Below, in pieces: positions 1 to 6,797 of a stretch of DNA of 10,501 nucleotides; position 1 is the first letter of the stretch; the number at the start of each line of letters is the position of its first letter. Source of the DNA: Nitrososphaerota archaeon (GTDB lineage Archaea > Thermoproteota > Nitrososphaeria > Nitrososphaerales > Nitrosopumilaceae); contig JACZUQ010000001.1 of the NCBI GenBank assembly GCA_022573065.1, positions 49,235 through 59,735 on the forward strand, written 5' to 3'. The notes beneath the pieces are model-generated. The model searched no databases, was not told the DNA's origin, and was given only the letters and a program-made list of their open reading frames with translations. The position numbers were made by a program, and so were the translations under genes.

Positions 1-128
1 ACGAAAAAATTATTGAAAAAGCCTCCTACGCTACACCAGTTCCTGGAGGAGTAGGACCCATGACCGTTTCTATGTTATTAAGAAATACAGTGACTGCTGC
101 ATCATTAAGTAAAGGGTTTGGAAACTAA
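1..128 (+). CDS. folD: FolD, bifunctional methylene-THF dehydrogenase / methenyl-THF cyclohydrolase (3' end only)
   Basis: The first complete codon is at base 3, and the frame runs 41 residues to a TAA at 126-128. The fragment contains the FolD C-terminal signature PGGVGPMT (residues 14-21 of the fragment) followed by VSMLLRNT, which matches the conserved C-terminal end of the family. FolD interconverts 5,10-methylene-, 5,10-methenyl- and 10-formyl-tetrahydrofolate in the cytoplasm, usually with NADP. The start, the catalytic lysine region and most of the dinucleotide fold lie upstream of the window. The next gene begins inside the last codons of this one and handles the same methenyl-THF pool, so the two are probably co-transcribed. 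Identification rests on the C-terminal motif and the neighbour, but the motif is distinctive. Confidence 0.9.
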   Translation, partial: EKIIEKASYATPVPGGVGPMTVSMLLRNTVTAASLSKGFGN

Positions 129-687
129 TTCAGAAAAATCAAGCCTTCGAAAGGTATTGCTAGAAAGGAGAGACACGACATCATATGATTTTATCAAACT
201 TGCAAGCCATAAAATCTACAATAGACTAAAGCAAATAGAAATTTTTGGGAATGCAAAAAAGATTGCATGTTATTATCCAATTGGAAGTGAGGTACTAACT
301 CAAGATATTATGCAAGGGCTCTTAGGCAATGGTAAAGAGATTTGTTTACCCAAAGTAGTTAAAAATAATTTGAGTTTTAGAAAAATTGAGGGTTTAAAGG
401 ATTTAGAAAAAGGATCTTATGGAATAATGGAGCCTAAAGAAAATTGTTCAGAGTTAGAAGGAATTGAGATTGTTTTGGTGCCAACGGTAGGAATTACAAA
501 AAATGGGGTTAGACTGGGATATGGATATGGGTATTATGATAGATTTCTTGCATCCTCAAATGCAAAAACCATATCTCTTACTTATTCAAAACAACTTGTA
601 AAATCGATTCCGTTTTCTGAAAAAGATGTAAAAATTGATTGGATAGTAACAGAAGAAAAAATCATAGAAACTTCAAAGTTTAGCTAG
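118..687 (+). CDS. 5-formyltetrahydrofolate cyclo-ligase (methenyl-THF synthetase)
   Basis: This 189-residue protein has the usual size for the family, which uses ATP to convert 5-formyl-THF to 5,10-methenyl-THF. Visible family motifs are the N-terminal basic helix LRKVLLERR (residues 10-18), PIGSEV (54-59, substrate region), LPKV (77-80), YGIMEP (101-106) and the ATP/phosphate loop RLGYGYGYYDRF (132-143). In the loop the usual GYGGGYYD reads GYGYGYYD. The C-terminal DWIVTEEKII also fits the family. An in-frame stop at 106-108 leaves TTG at 118 as the only plausible start, overlapping folD by 11 bases, so translation is probably coupled to folD. The last 15 bases overlap the end of purD on the other strand. 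The gene is called ygfA, fau or MTHFS in other organisms, and no symbol is asserted here. Confidence 0.9.
   Translation: METNSEKSSLRKVLLERRDTTSYDFIKLASHKIYNRLKQIEIFGNAKKIACYYPIGSEVLTQDIMQGLLGNGKEICLPKVVKNNLSFRKIEGLKDLEKGSYGIMEPKENCSELEGIEIVLVPTVGITKNGVRLGYGYGYYDRFLASSNAKTISLTYSKQLVKSIPFSEKDVKIDWIVTEEKIIETSKFS
656..661 (-). terminator. Possible U-run terminator of purD, inside the cyclo-ligase coding end
   Basis: Six A on the + strand give a T6 run on the purD strand, 12 bases past its stop codon. Archaeal terminators are often simple U-runs without a hairpin. A6 is common in DNA this AT-rich, so the call is weak. Confidence 0.35.
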
Positions 688-1935
688 TCCCTTTTTCCCA
701 ATATCCAGTCTTGAATACTTGTTAGGCCAATTTACTTTATCTGCTGCAGAATATGCATTTGATATTGCCTGTTGTAACGAATCACCAAGAGCAGTTACTC
801 CTAAAACTCTCCCCCCGTTTGTCAGCACTTTGTCATTTTCTTTTTTGGTTCCAGCATGAAAAACAAATGTTTCATCTGAAGAAAAATCAAGTCCAGTTAT
901 TTCTTCATTTTTTGGATATGCTTCAGGATATCCTTTTGATGCTAACACAACACAGACAGCACTTTGGTTTTTCCATGATATGGGTGGTAGTGATGAGAGT
1001 GCTCCTGTAGTACTTGCTAAAAGATAATCATACAAATCTGAATCCATTCGCATCATAATTGGTTGGCATTCAGGATCTCCCATTCTTACATTATATTCTA
1101 AAACATATGGTTCATTTTCTTTAATCATCACTCCTGCATAAAGAAATCCTTTAAACGATGCACCTTCATTTTTCATTCCATCAATTGTTTTGTTGATAAT
1201 TTTTTCTTGAATTTTTTTTGCCATTGATTTTTCAATAAACCGAGTAGGCGAATAAGCGCCCATTCCTCCAGTATTTGGTCCCATATCATTGTCATAGATT
1301 CTCTTGTGGTCTTGACTAGTGGCCATAGATATAGCAAAGTTACCATCTGATAAAGAAATGTAAGAAGCCTCTACCCCATCAATTCTCTCCTCAATAATTA
1401 TTCTATTTCCTGCCTCGCCAAAAGTTTTCTTGACAAGAATTGTATCAATTGCAGATAGAGCTTCTTCAGTACTATTACAAACAATGACGCCTTTTCCAGC
1501 AGCTAATCCATCTGCTTTAATGACTACTGGATGGTTTATTGATTTAACATACTCTATTGCTTTTTTAGCATCATCAAAAATTTCAAACTCTGCAGTAGGA
1601 ATATTATTTCTTTTCATAAAGTTTTTTGCCCAAATCTTACTTGATTCTAACTGTGCAGCTTTTTTGTTAGGTCCAAAAATCTTCAAATTTTTTTCTTCAA
1701 AAAAATCTACAATTCCCAAAGCAAGTGGGGCTTCGGGTCCAACAACCGTAAAGCTGTTATTTTTTTGAGCAAACTCTGCTAGATCCTCAAGTCTGTCAAC
1801 CGGAATTGGAACATTGTTTTCTGTTCCTCCATTTCCTGGTGCAGTGTAAACCTTGTCAACGTTTGTGCTTTGTGATAATTTCCAACCTAAAGAGTGCTCC
1901 CTGCCACCAGAACCTACCACTAAAACATTAACCAT
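673..1935 (-). CDS. purD: Phosphoribosylamine-glycine ligase (GAR synthetase)
   Basis: PurD joins glycine to 5-phosphoribosylamine with ATP, the second step of de novo purine synthesis. The 420-residue length is typical. The N-terminal domain opens with VLVVGSGGREHSLGWKL (residues 4-20) and contains the loop VVGPEAPLALG (64-74). The ATP-grasp part has IKADGLAAGKGV (139-150), MGPNTGGMGAYSP (218-230) and the metal-binding strand EYNVRMGDPECQP (280-292), where the common Thr after GDPE is Cys. The C-terminal domain shows VVLASKGYP (329-337), FHAGT (359-363) and NGGRVLGVTALG (373-384). The ATG at 1935 lies about 24 bases from the centre of a TATA-like box on the same strand, consistent with a leaderless transcript. 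The gene diverges from ileS and converges on the cyclo-ligase gene. All key motifs are intact. Confidence 0.97.
   Translation of the reverse strand: MVNVLVVGSGGREHSLGWKLSQSTNVDKVYTAPGNGGTENNVPIPVDRLEDLAEFAQKNNSFTVVGPEAPLALGIVDFFEEKNLKIFGPNKKAAQLESSKIWAKNFMKRNNIPTAEFEIFDDAKKAIEYVKSINHPVVIKADGLAAGKGVIVCNSTEEALSAIDTILVKKTFGEAGNRIIIEERIDGVEASYISLSDGNFAISMATSQDHKRIYDNDMGPNTGGMGAYSPTRFIEKSMAKKIQEKIINKTIDGMKNEGASFKGFLYAGVMIKENEPYVLEYNVRMGDPECQPIMMRMDSDLYDYLLASTTGALSSLPPISWKNQSAVCVVLASKGYPEAYPKNEEITGLDFSSDETFVFHAGTKKENDKVLTNGGRVLGVTALGDSLQQAISNAYSAADKVNWPNKYSRLDIGKKGLAKL
692..696 (+). terminator. Possible U-run terminator of the cyclo-ligase gene, inside the purD coding end
   Basis: A T5 run begins five bases after the cyclo-ligase stop. 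It lies within the purD coding region, so the two convergent genes would each stop inside the other. The call is weak because the run is short. Confidence 0.3.
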
Positions 1936-1953
1936 ATTTTTTGTTTTTTAAGC

Positions 1954-1963
1954 TATAATATAA
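1954..1963 (-). promoter_or_regulatory. TATA-like box for purD
   Basis: On the minus strand the segment reads TTATATTATA, a good archaeal box A. Its centre is about 24 bases before the purD ATG, so transcription would start at or next to the start codon. No ribosome binding site is seen between the box and the ATG. Confidence 0.6.
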
Positions 1964-2022
1964 TCCAAGATTTTATTTTGATCAAATGCGAGTAGTAGAG
2001 ATTGGAAAAAAACTAATCTAAC

Positions 2023-2030
2023 TTTATAAT
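2023..2030 (+). promoter_or_regulatory. TATA-like box for ileS
   Basis: TTTATAAT is centred about 29 bases before the ileS ATG. Initiation 25-27 bases downstream would leave a leader of only a few bases, and no Shine-Dalgarno-like sequence precedes the ATG. It shares the 120-base divergent intergene with the purD box. Confidence 0.6.
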
Positions 2031-2055
2031 ATCATAGATTTACCAAAACGATAGA

Positions 2056-5000
2056 ATGCAGTTAGAAAAACAATTTGAATCAAAAAAAATTGAAAAACAA
2101 ATCAAAGACTATCTTAAGAATATTGATTTACACAAAATGATCTTCGAGTCTCCTGAAAAAGATCAAAAAATTATGTTCATCGAAGGACCGCCTACAATGA
2201 ATGGTATCCCACATGCAGGGCACCTTAGAGGCCGTGTAATCAAAGACCTATGGTATAGATACATGACCCTTAGAGGACACAAGGTTGTTTTTAATGCTGG
2301 ATGGGATACCCAGGGGCTTCCAGTGGAACTGCAAGCAGAAAAAGAACTAGGAGTGACTGGAGGTAAGACTCAGATCATAAAATCAGTTGGAATTGAAAAA
2401 CTAGTTTCTGAATGCAAAAAACTGGTTCAAAAATTCAATGAAAAATGGGTAGAGACTGACAATCTTTTAGGAATGTCATTTAACCAAAAAGATGCTTATT
2501 GGACATTCAAAGATGAATTTATTGAAAGAGAATGGCAGTTTCTAAAAAAAGCATATGAAAATGGAATTTTAGAAGGAGATTATACTGTAATAGCTTATTG
2601 TCCTAGCTGTCAGACATCACTTAGTCATTCAGAGGTAAATCAAGGATATGAAGAGGTAAAAGATCCTTCTCTTTACTACAAAGTAAAGCTGCAAGATGAG
2701 GATACTTTCCTAATTGTTTGGACAACAATGCCATTTACTTTAGTAACTGATGCAATGGTAGGTCTTAATCCTGAAGAAAATTATTGTTTTGTTAAAGTAA
2801 ATGGGGAAACTTGGATTGTTGGAGAAAAAAGATTAGAAGAATTTATGCAAGAGATTAAAGTTGAAGATTATTCTATTGAAAAAACTGTAACGGGAAAAGA
2901 GCTTGAAGGTAAAAAATACATTCATCCCCTTTTGGATCAGATTCCTGGCCTCAAAGAATGTGCACAGGATTCAAATTTTCACATTACTGTAGCTGAAGAG
3001 TTTGTTGATGCAAGTACAGGAAGTGGACTTGTACATCTATCTCCCGCAAACGGTGAAGAGGATATTAAGATTGCAAACAAGCGTAAAGTAAAAGTTTTCA
3101 ATCCGATTGATGATGAAGTCAAATTTAAAAAAGAAGCAGGAAAGTATGCTGGTTTGTTCGTAAGGGATGCTGATGAAAAAGTTGTAGAAGACCTTCGAGG
3201 CGCTAACCTCCTTGTAAAAATTGGAAAAATTAAACACACCTATCCTCTATGTTGGAGATCTCATCACAAAATTGTATGGCTTGCACGAAAAGGATGGTTT
3301 TACAAGCTAGACAGACTTGGAGATAAGGCAGTTGATGCAGCTAAGAGTGTAAACTATTTTTATGATCAACCAAAGAATCGATTTTTAGGAATCATAAAAG
3401 AAAAACATCCTTGGTGTATCTCGCGCGAGAGATTTTGGGGATGCCCTCTTCCAATATGGGATTGTAAAGATTGTGGAAAAAAAACATGGTTTTTTTCTAG
3501 AAAAGAAATTGTTGATGCGTCAACCAAACTTCCAGATGGCCCAGACTTTGAATTGCACAGACCGTGGATTGACAATGTTATAGTAAAGTGCTCAAATTGT
3601 AAAGGCGAAAATACCAAAAGAGAAGAATATGTTCTTGATACTTGGCATAATAGTGGTTCTGCCCCATATTCCTCTTTAACTAATGAAGAATATTCAAACA
3701 GTATACCTGTTCCGTTTCTCACGGAGGGAATAGATCAAACTAGAGGGTGGGCATATACATTACTTATTGAAAATGTAATTTTAAACAATGCACCTACATC
3801 ACCCTACAAGTCATTTTTGTTTCAAGGTCATGTACTTGATAAAAATGGAAACAAAATGAGTAAAAGCTTAGGAAACGTAATTGATGCAAAGGAACTTTTA
3901 GAAAAATATCCAGTTGATTTAGTAAGATTTTACTTTATGTGGAAATCAAGCCCAATAGAACCACTCAACTTTAGTACAGATGAGTTGATGTCAAGACCAT
4001 ATCAAGTATTAAGTACACTTTATCATTTACATTTGTACTTTAAACAAAATAGTGAATACGATAAATTTGATGAAACAAAAACTGTTCAATGGGCAAAAGA
4101 AAACAAATTATTAGAATCTCCAGATATTTGGTTATTATCAAAACTCCAAAAATTAATACAAAATTCTAATGAATTTAATGACAAATGCAAATTCCATGAA
4201 GCCGCAAAAGCTTTAGAAGATTTTATTATCAATTCATTAAGTCAAATATACATTCCAATTACCAGAGGAGAACTATGGGATGAAGATGAATCAAAAAAGG
4301 ATAGAAGATTTGCCATCTATGCAGTTTTACATGAAATTTTGAAAACACTTGATATATTGATCCATCCATTTTGTCCTTTTACAAGTGAGTATCTTTATCA
4401 AAACATATTTGGAAAGGAAAAAAGTATTCTTTTAGATTCATGGCCCAAGATTCAAGAATCATTAGTATCGGAATCTGTTGAAGAATCATTTGATCTACTA
4501 AAAGAAGTTGTTTCAGTCTCATCTGCTGCAAGAATGAAAGGAAAGTTGAAAAGAAGATGGCCATTAAATGAAGCTCTCATATGTATTCAAAAAAATAAAA
4601 AATCAAAACTAGAATCATTATCAGAGCTGCTAAGATTACAACTGAATGTAGAAAAAGTTACAATTTTTGAAATAGAGAATTTTGAGGGGCTAGAGCAATT
4701 AATAGAGATGGAAAAACTTCGACTGCCAAGCGTTCCTAAAATTGAGCTTAATAGAAAGAAGATTGGTCCAAAAGCAAAACAGAACATGGGGTCACTATTA
4801 CAAAAATTCTCAGAAACAAAGCCAGATGAGATAGCTTTTACACTGCAAAAAGAACAAAATTTTACTTTTGATATTAAAGGTACTAAAATTAATTTAGAAA
4901 AGGATGATTTTATCATTGATTTTGAGGCCAAGGAAGGATTTGCAGTTGCAAAACGCGAAACCTTTGTTGTGTTTATTTCTACAGAAAGAAATTCTGAGAT

Positions 5001-5256
5001 GATGGCACGAGGATTAATCAAAGATCTTGCAAGAAGGCTTCAAACTTTGCGAAAAGAGAGAGGATACAAGCCAACAGATATTTTGAACAAAGCATCTATT
5101 CTTGATCTAGATTCTGAATCACTAGGAATGATAAAGCAAAAAAAAGACGAACTGGCATTTCTTGTAAGGGTAAAAGAAGTAAATTTTGAGGAATCTTGCA
5201 AATCTTACAAAGATGACGATGTTGATGGTCAGAAAATAAGGATTTCCGTAGAGTAA
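2056..5256 (+). CDS. ileS: Isoleucyl-tRNA synthetase, archaeal type
   Basis: This 1066-residue class I synthetase charges tRNA-Ile with isoleucine using ATP. The HIGH-type signature is PHAGHLRGR (HAGH at residues 53-56), the family WCISRERFWG motif is present, and KMSKS lies at 600-604. The inserted CP1 editing domain carries WTTMPF (222-227) and GSGLVHLSPANGEED (322-336), with the editing aspartate apparently kept at 336. The threonine-rich motif, usually WTTTPWTLPxN, is altered here (see findings). Cys pairs at 182/185 and at 470/473 with 512/515 look like zinc sites. The C-terminal third is the anticodon-binding region, as expected for archaeal/eukaryotic-type IleRS. Length and motifs argue for IleRS rather than ValRS or LeuRS. 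The gene stands alone behind its own TATA-like box and diverges from purD. Confidence 0.96.
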   Translation: MQLEKQFESKKIEKQIKDYLKNIDLHKMIFESPEKDQKIMFIEGPPTMNGIPHAGHLRGRVIKDLWYRYMTLRGHKVVFNAGWDTQGLPVELQAEKELGVTGGKTQIIKSVGIEKLVSECKKLVQKFNEKWVETDNLLGMSFNQKDAYWTFKDEFIEREWQFLKKAYENGILEGDYTVIAYCPSCQTSLSHSEVNQGYEEVKDPSLYYKVKLQDEDTFLIVWTTMPFTLVTDAMVGLNPEENYCFVKVNGETWIVGEKRLEEFMQEIKVEDYSIEKTVTGKELEGKKYIHPLLDQIPGLKECAQDSNFHITVAEEFVDASTGSGLVHLSPANGEEDIKIANKRKVKVFNPIDDEVKFKKEAGKYAGLFVRDADEKVVEDLRGANLLVKIGKIKHTYPLCWRSHHKIVWLARKGWFYKLDRLGDKAVDAAKSVNYFYDQPKNRFLGIIKEKHPWCISRERFWGCPLPIWDCKDCGKKTWFFSRKEIVDASTKLPDGPDFELHRPWIDNVIVKCSNCKGENTKREEYVLDTWHNSGSAPYSSLTNEEYSNSIPVPFLTEGIDQTRGWAYTLLIENVILNNAPTSPYKSFLFQGHVLDKNGNKMSKSLGNVIDAKELLEKYPVDLVRFYFMWKSSPIEPLNFSTDELMSRPYQVLSTLYHLHLYFKQNSEYDKFDETKTVQWAKENKLLESPDIWLLSKLQKLIQNSNEFNDKCKFHEAAKALEDFIINSLSQIYIPITRGELWDEDESKKDRRFAIYAVLHEILKTLDILIHPFCPFTSEYLYQNIFGKEKSILLDSWPKIQESLVSESVEESFDLLKEVVSVSSAARMKGKLKRRWPLNEALICIQKNKKSKLESLSELLRLQLNVEKVTIFEIENFEGLEQLIEMEKLRLPSVPKIELNRKKIGPKAKQNMGSLLQKFSETKPDEIAFTLQKEQNFTFDIKGTKINLEKDDFIIDFEAKEGFAVAKRETFVVFISTERNSEMMARGLIKDLARRLQTLRKERGYKPTDILNKASILDLDSESLGMIKQKKDELAFLVRVKEVNFEESCKSYKDDDVDGQKIRISVE

Positions 5257-5260
5257 ATGG

Positions 5261-5275
5261 TTAGCTTTTAGCTAA
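5261..5275. repeat. Small perfect inverted repeat after ileS
   Basis: TTAGCT, a TTT spacer and AGCTAA form a perfect 6-bp stem with a 3-base loop, four bases past the ileS stop. No U-run follows directly, so it is not a standard terminator. It lies just upstream of the TATA-like box of the next gene and could be an operator, an mRNA 3'-end hairpin or chance. Confidence 0.4.
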
Positions 5276-5281
5276 TGAGGG

Positions 5282-5291
5282 ATAATAAATA
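5282..5291 (+). promoter_or_regulatory. TATA-like box for the 109-residue gene
   Basis: ATAATAAATA is centred about 28 bases before the TTG at 5314. The spacing supports that TTG as a leaderless start. Confidence 0.5.
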
Positions 5292-5313
5292 AGAAATTAG
5301 TGTAATTGAAGTA

Positions 5314-5643
5314 TTGGTCAAGCAAATAAGCTTAGATTCATGGCAAATACACCATCTATCAGAGCTTTTGAAAAAGGGTTCACTAGTTGTAGCAAAAACA
5401 AATTCTCCCATAGTACTATACCGCCAGACATTAGAAGAAGAAGATAGTTCTTATGAAGAAATAGTATGTACCTTGACAAAAGATTATGTTGTTGAGCAGC
5501 TTGTAACATCAGGAGGAGTGCTTCCACCTAGTTTTAAACAACAATTTGTTTTTACACTAGATGAGTTTCCAGATAGACTTCTTAGAAAAAGTCGCGATTT
5601 ATTCTTACAGACTGTAGATCTGCTTGAAGACCAATTAAAATAA
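5314..5643 (+). CDS. Unrecognised 109-residue protein
   Basis: I do not recognise this family. The open frame begins after an in-frame TAA at 5290-5292, and TTG at 5314 is the only conventional start codon before the body of the protein. There is no internal methionine. A TATA-like box at the leaderless distance supports this start. The product is cytoplasmic by appearance, with no signal peptide or membrane segment. Residues 1-35 look like an amphipathic helix plus a strand (SLVVAKTNSPIVLYRQ), residues 38-48 are acidic and probably a loop, and residues 85-109 look like a charged C-terminal helix. A single Cys at 52 argues against a zinc site. It sits alone between ileS and sucC, each apparently with its own promoter, so context gives no function. 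Codon use matches its neighbours and the frame is clean, so it is probably a real gene. Confidence 0.75.
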   Translation: MVKQISLDSWQIHHLSELLKKGSLVVAKTNSPIVLYRQTLEEEDSSYEEIVCTLTKDYVVEQLVTSGGVLPPSFKQQFVFTLDEFPDRLLRKSRDLFLQTVDLLEDQLK

Positions 5644-5652
5644 TCATAACAG

Positions 5653-5660
5653 AATATAAA
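5653..5660 (+). promoter_or_regulatory. TATA-like box for sucCD
   Basis: AATATAAA is centred about 28 bases before the sucC ATG. A T7 run (5676-5682) lies between box and ATG. It may end transcription of the preceding gene, placing terminator and promoter within the same 45 bases. Confidence 0.55.
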
Positions 5661-5675
5661 GAACGAAACGTGGAA

Positions 5676-5682
5676 TTTTTTT
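5676..5682 (+). terminator. U-run terminator of the 109-residue gene, touching the sucC start
   Basis: Seven T in a row occur 33 bases past the stop of the upstream gene and two bases before the sucC ATG. A U-run alone can terminate archaeal transcription. If the sucC transcript starts at about its ATG, this run would not lie within it. Confidence 0.4.
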
Positions 5683-5684
5683 AG

Positions 5685-6797
5685 ATGCGCCTATTAGAAT
5701 ATCAGGCAAAGGAGTTATTTGCAGAATATGGAATAAAGATTCCTAGAGGGCTAACATCAAAGGATATTAAACAAGGCCGAAAAGATGCACAAGAATTAGG
5801 ATTTCCATTTGTAATAAAATCTCAAGTTCCTGTTGGGGGAAGAGGAAAGGCTGGCGCTATTCAAATATGTCATAATCAAGATGAGTTTGAACTAAAGTAT
5901 CCGCAGATTTTGGAAATGTCTGTTAAAGGAGAAAAGACAAGAGCTATTTTGCTTGAGAAGATGGCCGAAATTAAAAAAGAATTGTATTTGTCAGTATTTT
6001 TGAATAGAGGAAAACGATGCTATACTATTATCTCGTCTTCAGACGGAGGTGTAGAGATTGAATCAGTAAAAAATCAAGTTATTCGAGAGATTGGATTAGG
6101 GGAGATTGATAAGCAGGTAGCAGAAGATGTAGCAAAAGAAATTGGTCTTGAAGGAAATTCTGTAAGTGATTTTGTAGACTTTTTACAAAAATTATCAAAG
6201 ATTACCATTGAAAAAGAGGTAGAACTAGCAGAAATTAATCCAGTTGCAGTCCTAGATGATGGTTCACTACTTGCTTTAGATGGCAAAGTCATAACAGATG
6301 ATAATGCTAATTTTAGGCATCCTGAGCTGTTAAAATATCAAGAACAAACTGAGCTGGAAGAGAGAGCAGAAAAAAGTGGTTTTTCACTAGTTGAGCTAGA
6401 TGGGGACATTGCAGTTGTTGGAAATGGTGCAGGTTTGGTAATGTCAACACTAGATATGTTATCAGATAATGGCGGTAAACCTGCATGTTTTCTAGATGTA
6501 GGAGGCGGAGCTACTGAAGAATCAGTGTATGAAGCTCTAATTCTAATTAGTAAAATGGAAAATGTTAAAGGAATACTAGTAAATCTTTTTGGTGGAATAG
6601 TAAAGACTACAACTGTTGCTACAGCATTCATTAAGGCATACAAAAACAAACTAATCGACCATATTGTTTATGCAAGATTGAAAGGAGCAGAAGCTGAAAA
6701 ATCAAAAGAGATGTTAAAGAATACACAAACTCAATTGTTTGATTCCGTTGAAGAAGCAATTAACGCAGCAGTTATTGGGGTAAGAAAAAATGCTTAG
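5685..6797 (+). CDS. sucC: Succinyl-CoA synthetase-like acyl-CoA ligase, beta subunit (NDP-forming)
   Basis: SucC pairs with SucD to interconvert succinate, CoA and NTP with succinyl-CoA, NDP and phosphate. The 370-residue length is slightly short of the bacterial ~388. The N-terminal ATP-grasp half starts LLEYQAKELFAEYGI (residues 3-17) and has GGRGKAG (51-57). AEINPVAVLDDGSLLALDGK (182-201) and DDNANFRHPEL (205-215) are the family's metal and nucleotide segments. The C-terminal half has LDGDIAVVGNGAG (238-250), LDVGGGAT (270-277) and VNLFGGIV (299-306). After that, the usual RCD reads KTT and the usual RLEGTN/GNN reads RLKGAE (331-336), so the acid substrate could differ. Malate-CoA ligase and other relatives share this fold. 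The ATG follows a TATA-like box, and the 3' end overlaps sucD. Confidence 0.88.
   Translation: MRLLEYQAKELFAEYGIKIPRGLTSKDIKQGRKDAQELGFPFVIKSQVPVGGRGKAGAIQICHNQDEFELKYPQILEMSVKGEKTRAILLEKMAEIKKELYLSVFLNRGKRCYTIISSSDGGVEIESVKNQVIREIGLGEIDKQVAEDVAKEIGLEGNSVSDFVDFLQKLSKITIEKEVELAEINPVAVLDDGSLLALDGKVITDDNANFRHPELLKYQEQTELEERAEKSGFSLVELDGDIAVVGNGAGLVMSTLDMLSDNGGKPACFLDVGGGATEESVYEALILISKMENVKGILVNLFGGIVKTTTVATAFIKAYKNKLIDHIVYARLKGAEAEKSKEMLKNTQTQLFDSVEEAINAAVIGVRKNA

Noticed and set aside
4587..5021. 144-residue open frame on the minus strand inside ileS
   Set aside because: It is the antisense shadow of a well-supported ileS frame. Its serine- and phenylalanine-rich composition is what the complement of lysine/glutamate-rich codons gives, and no domain is seen.
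5261..5275. Inverted repeat after ileS as an intrinsic terminator
   Set aside because: No U-run follows the stem, and archaeal termination usually depends on U-runs, so only the repeat itself is reported.
6338..6649. 103-residue minus-strand open frame inside sucC, and similar frames in ileS, sucD, purD and the M3 gene
   Set aside because: All lie opposite or out of frame with genes that carry complete family motifs. None shows a recognisable domain or a promoter.
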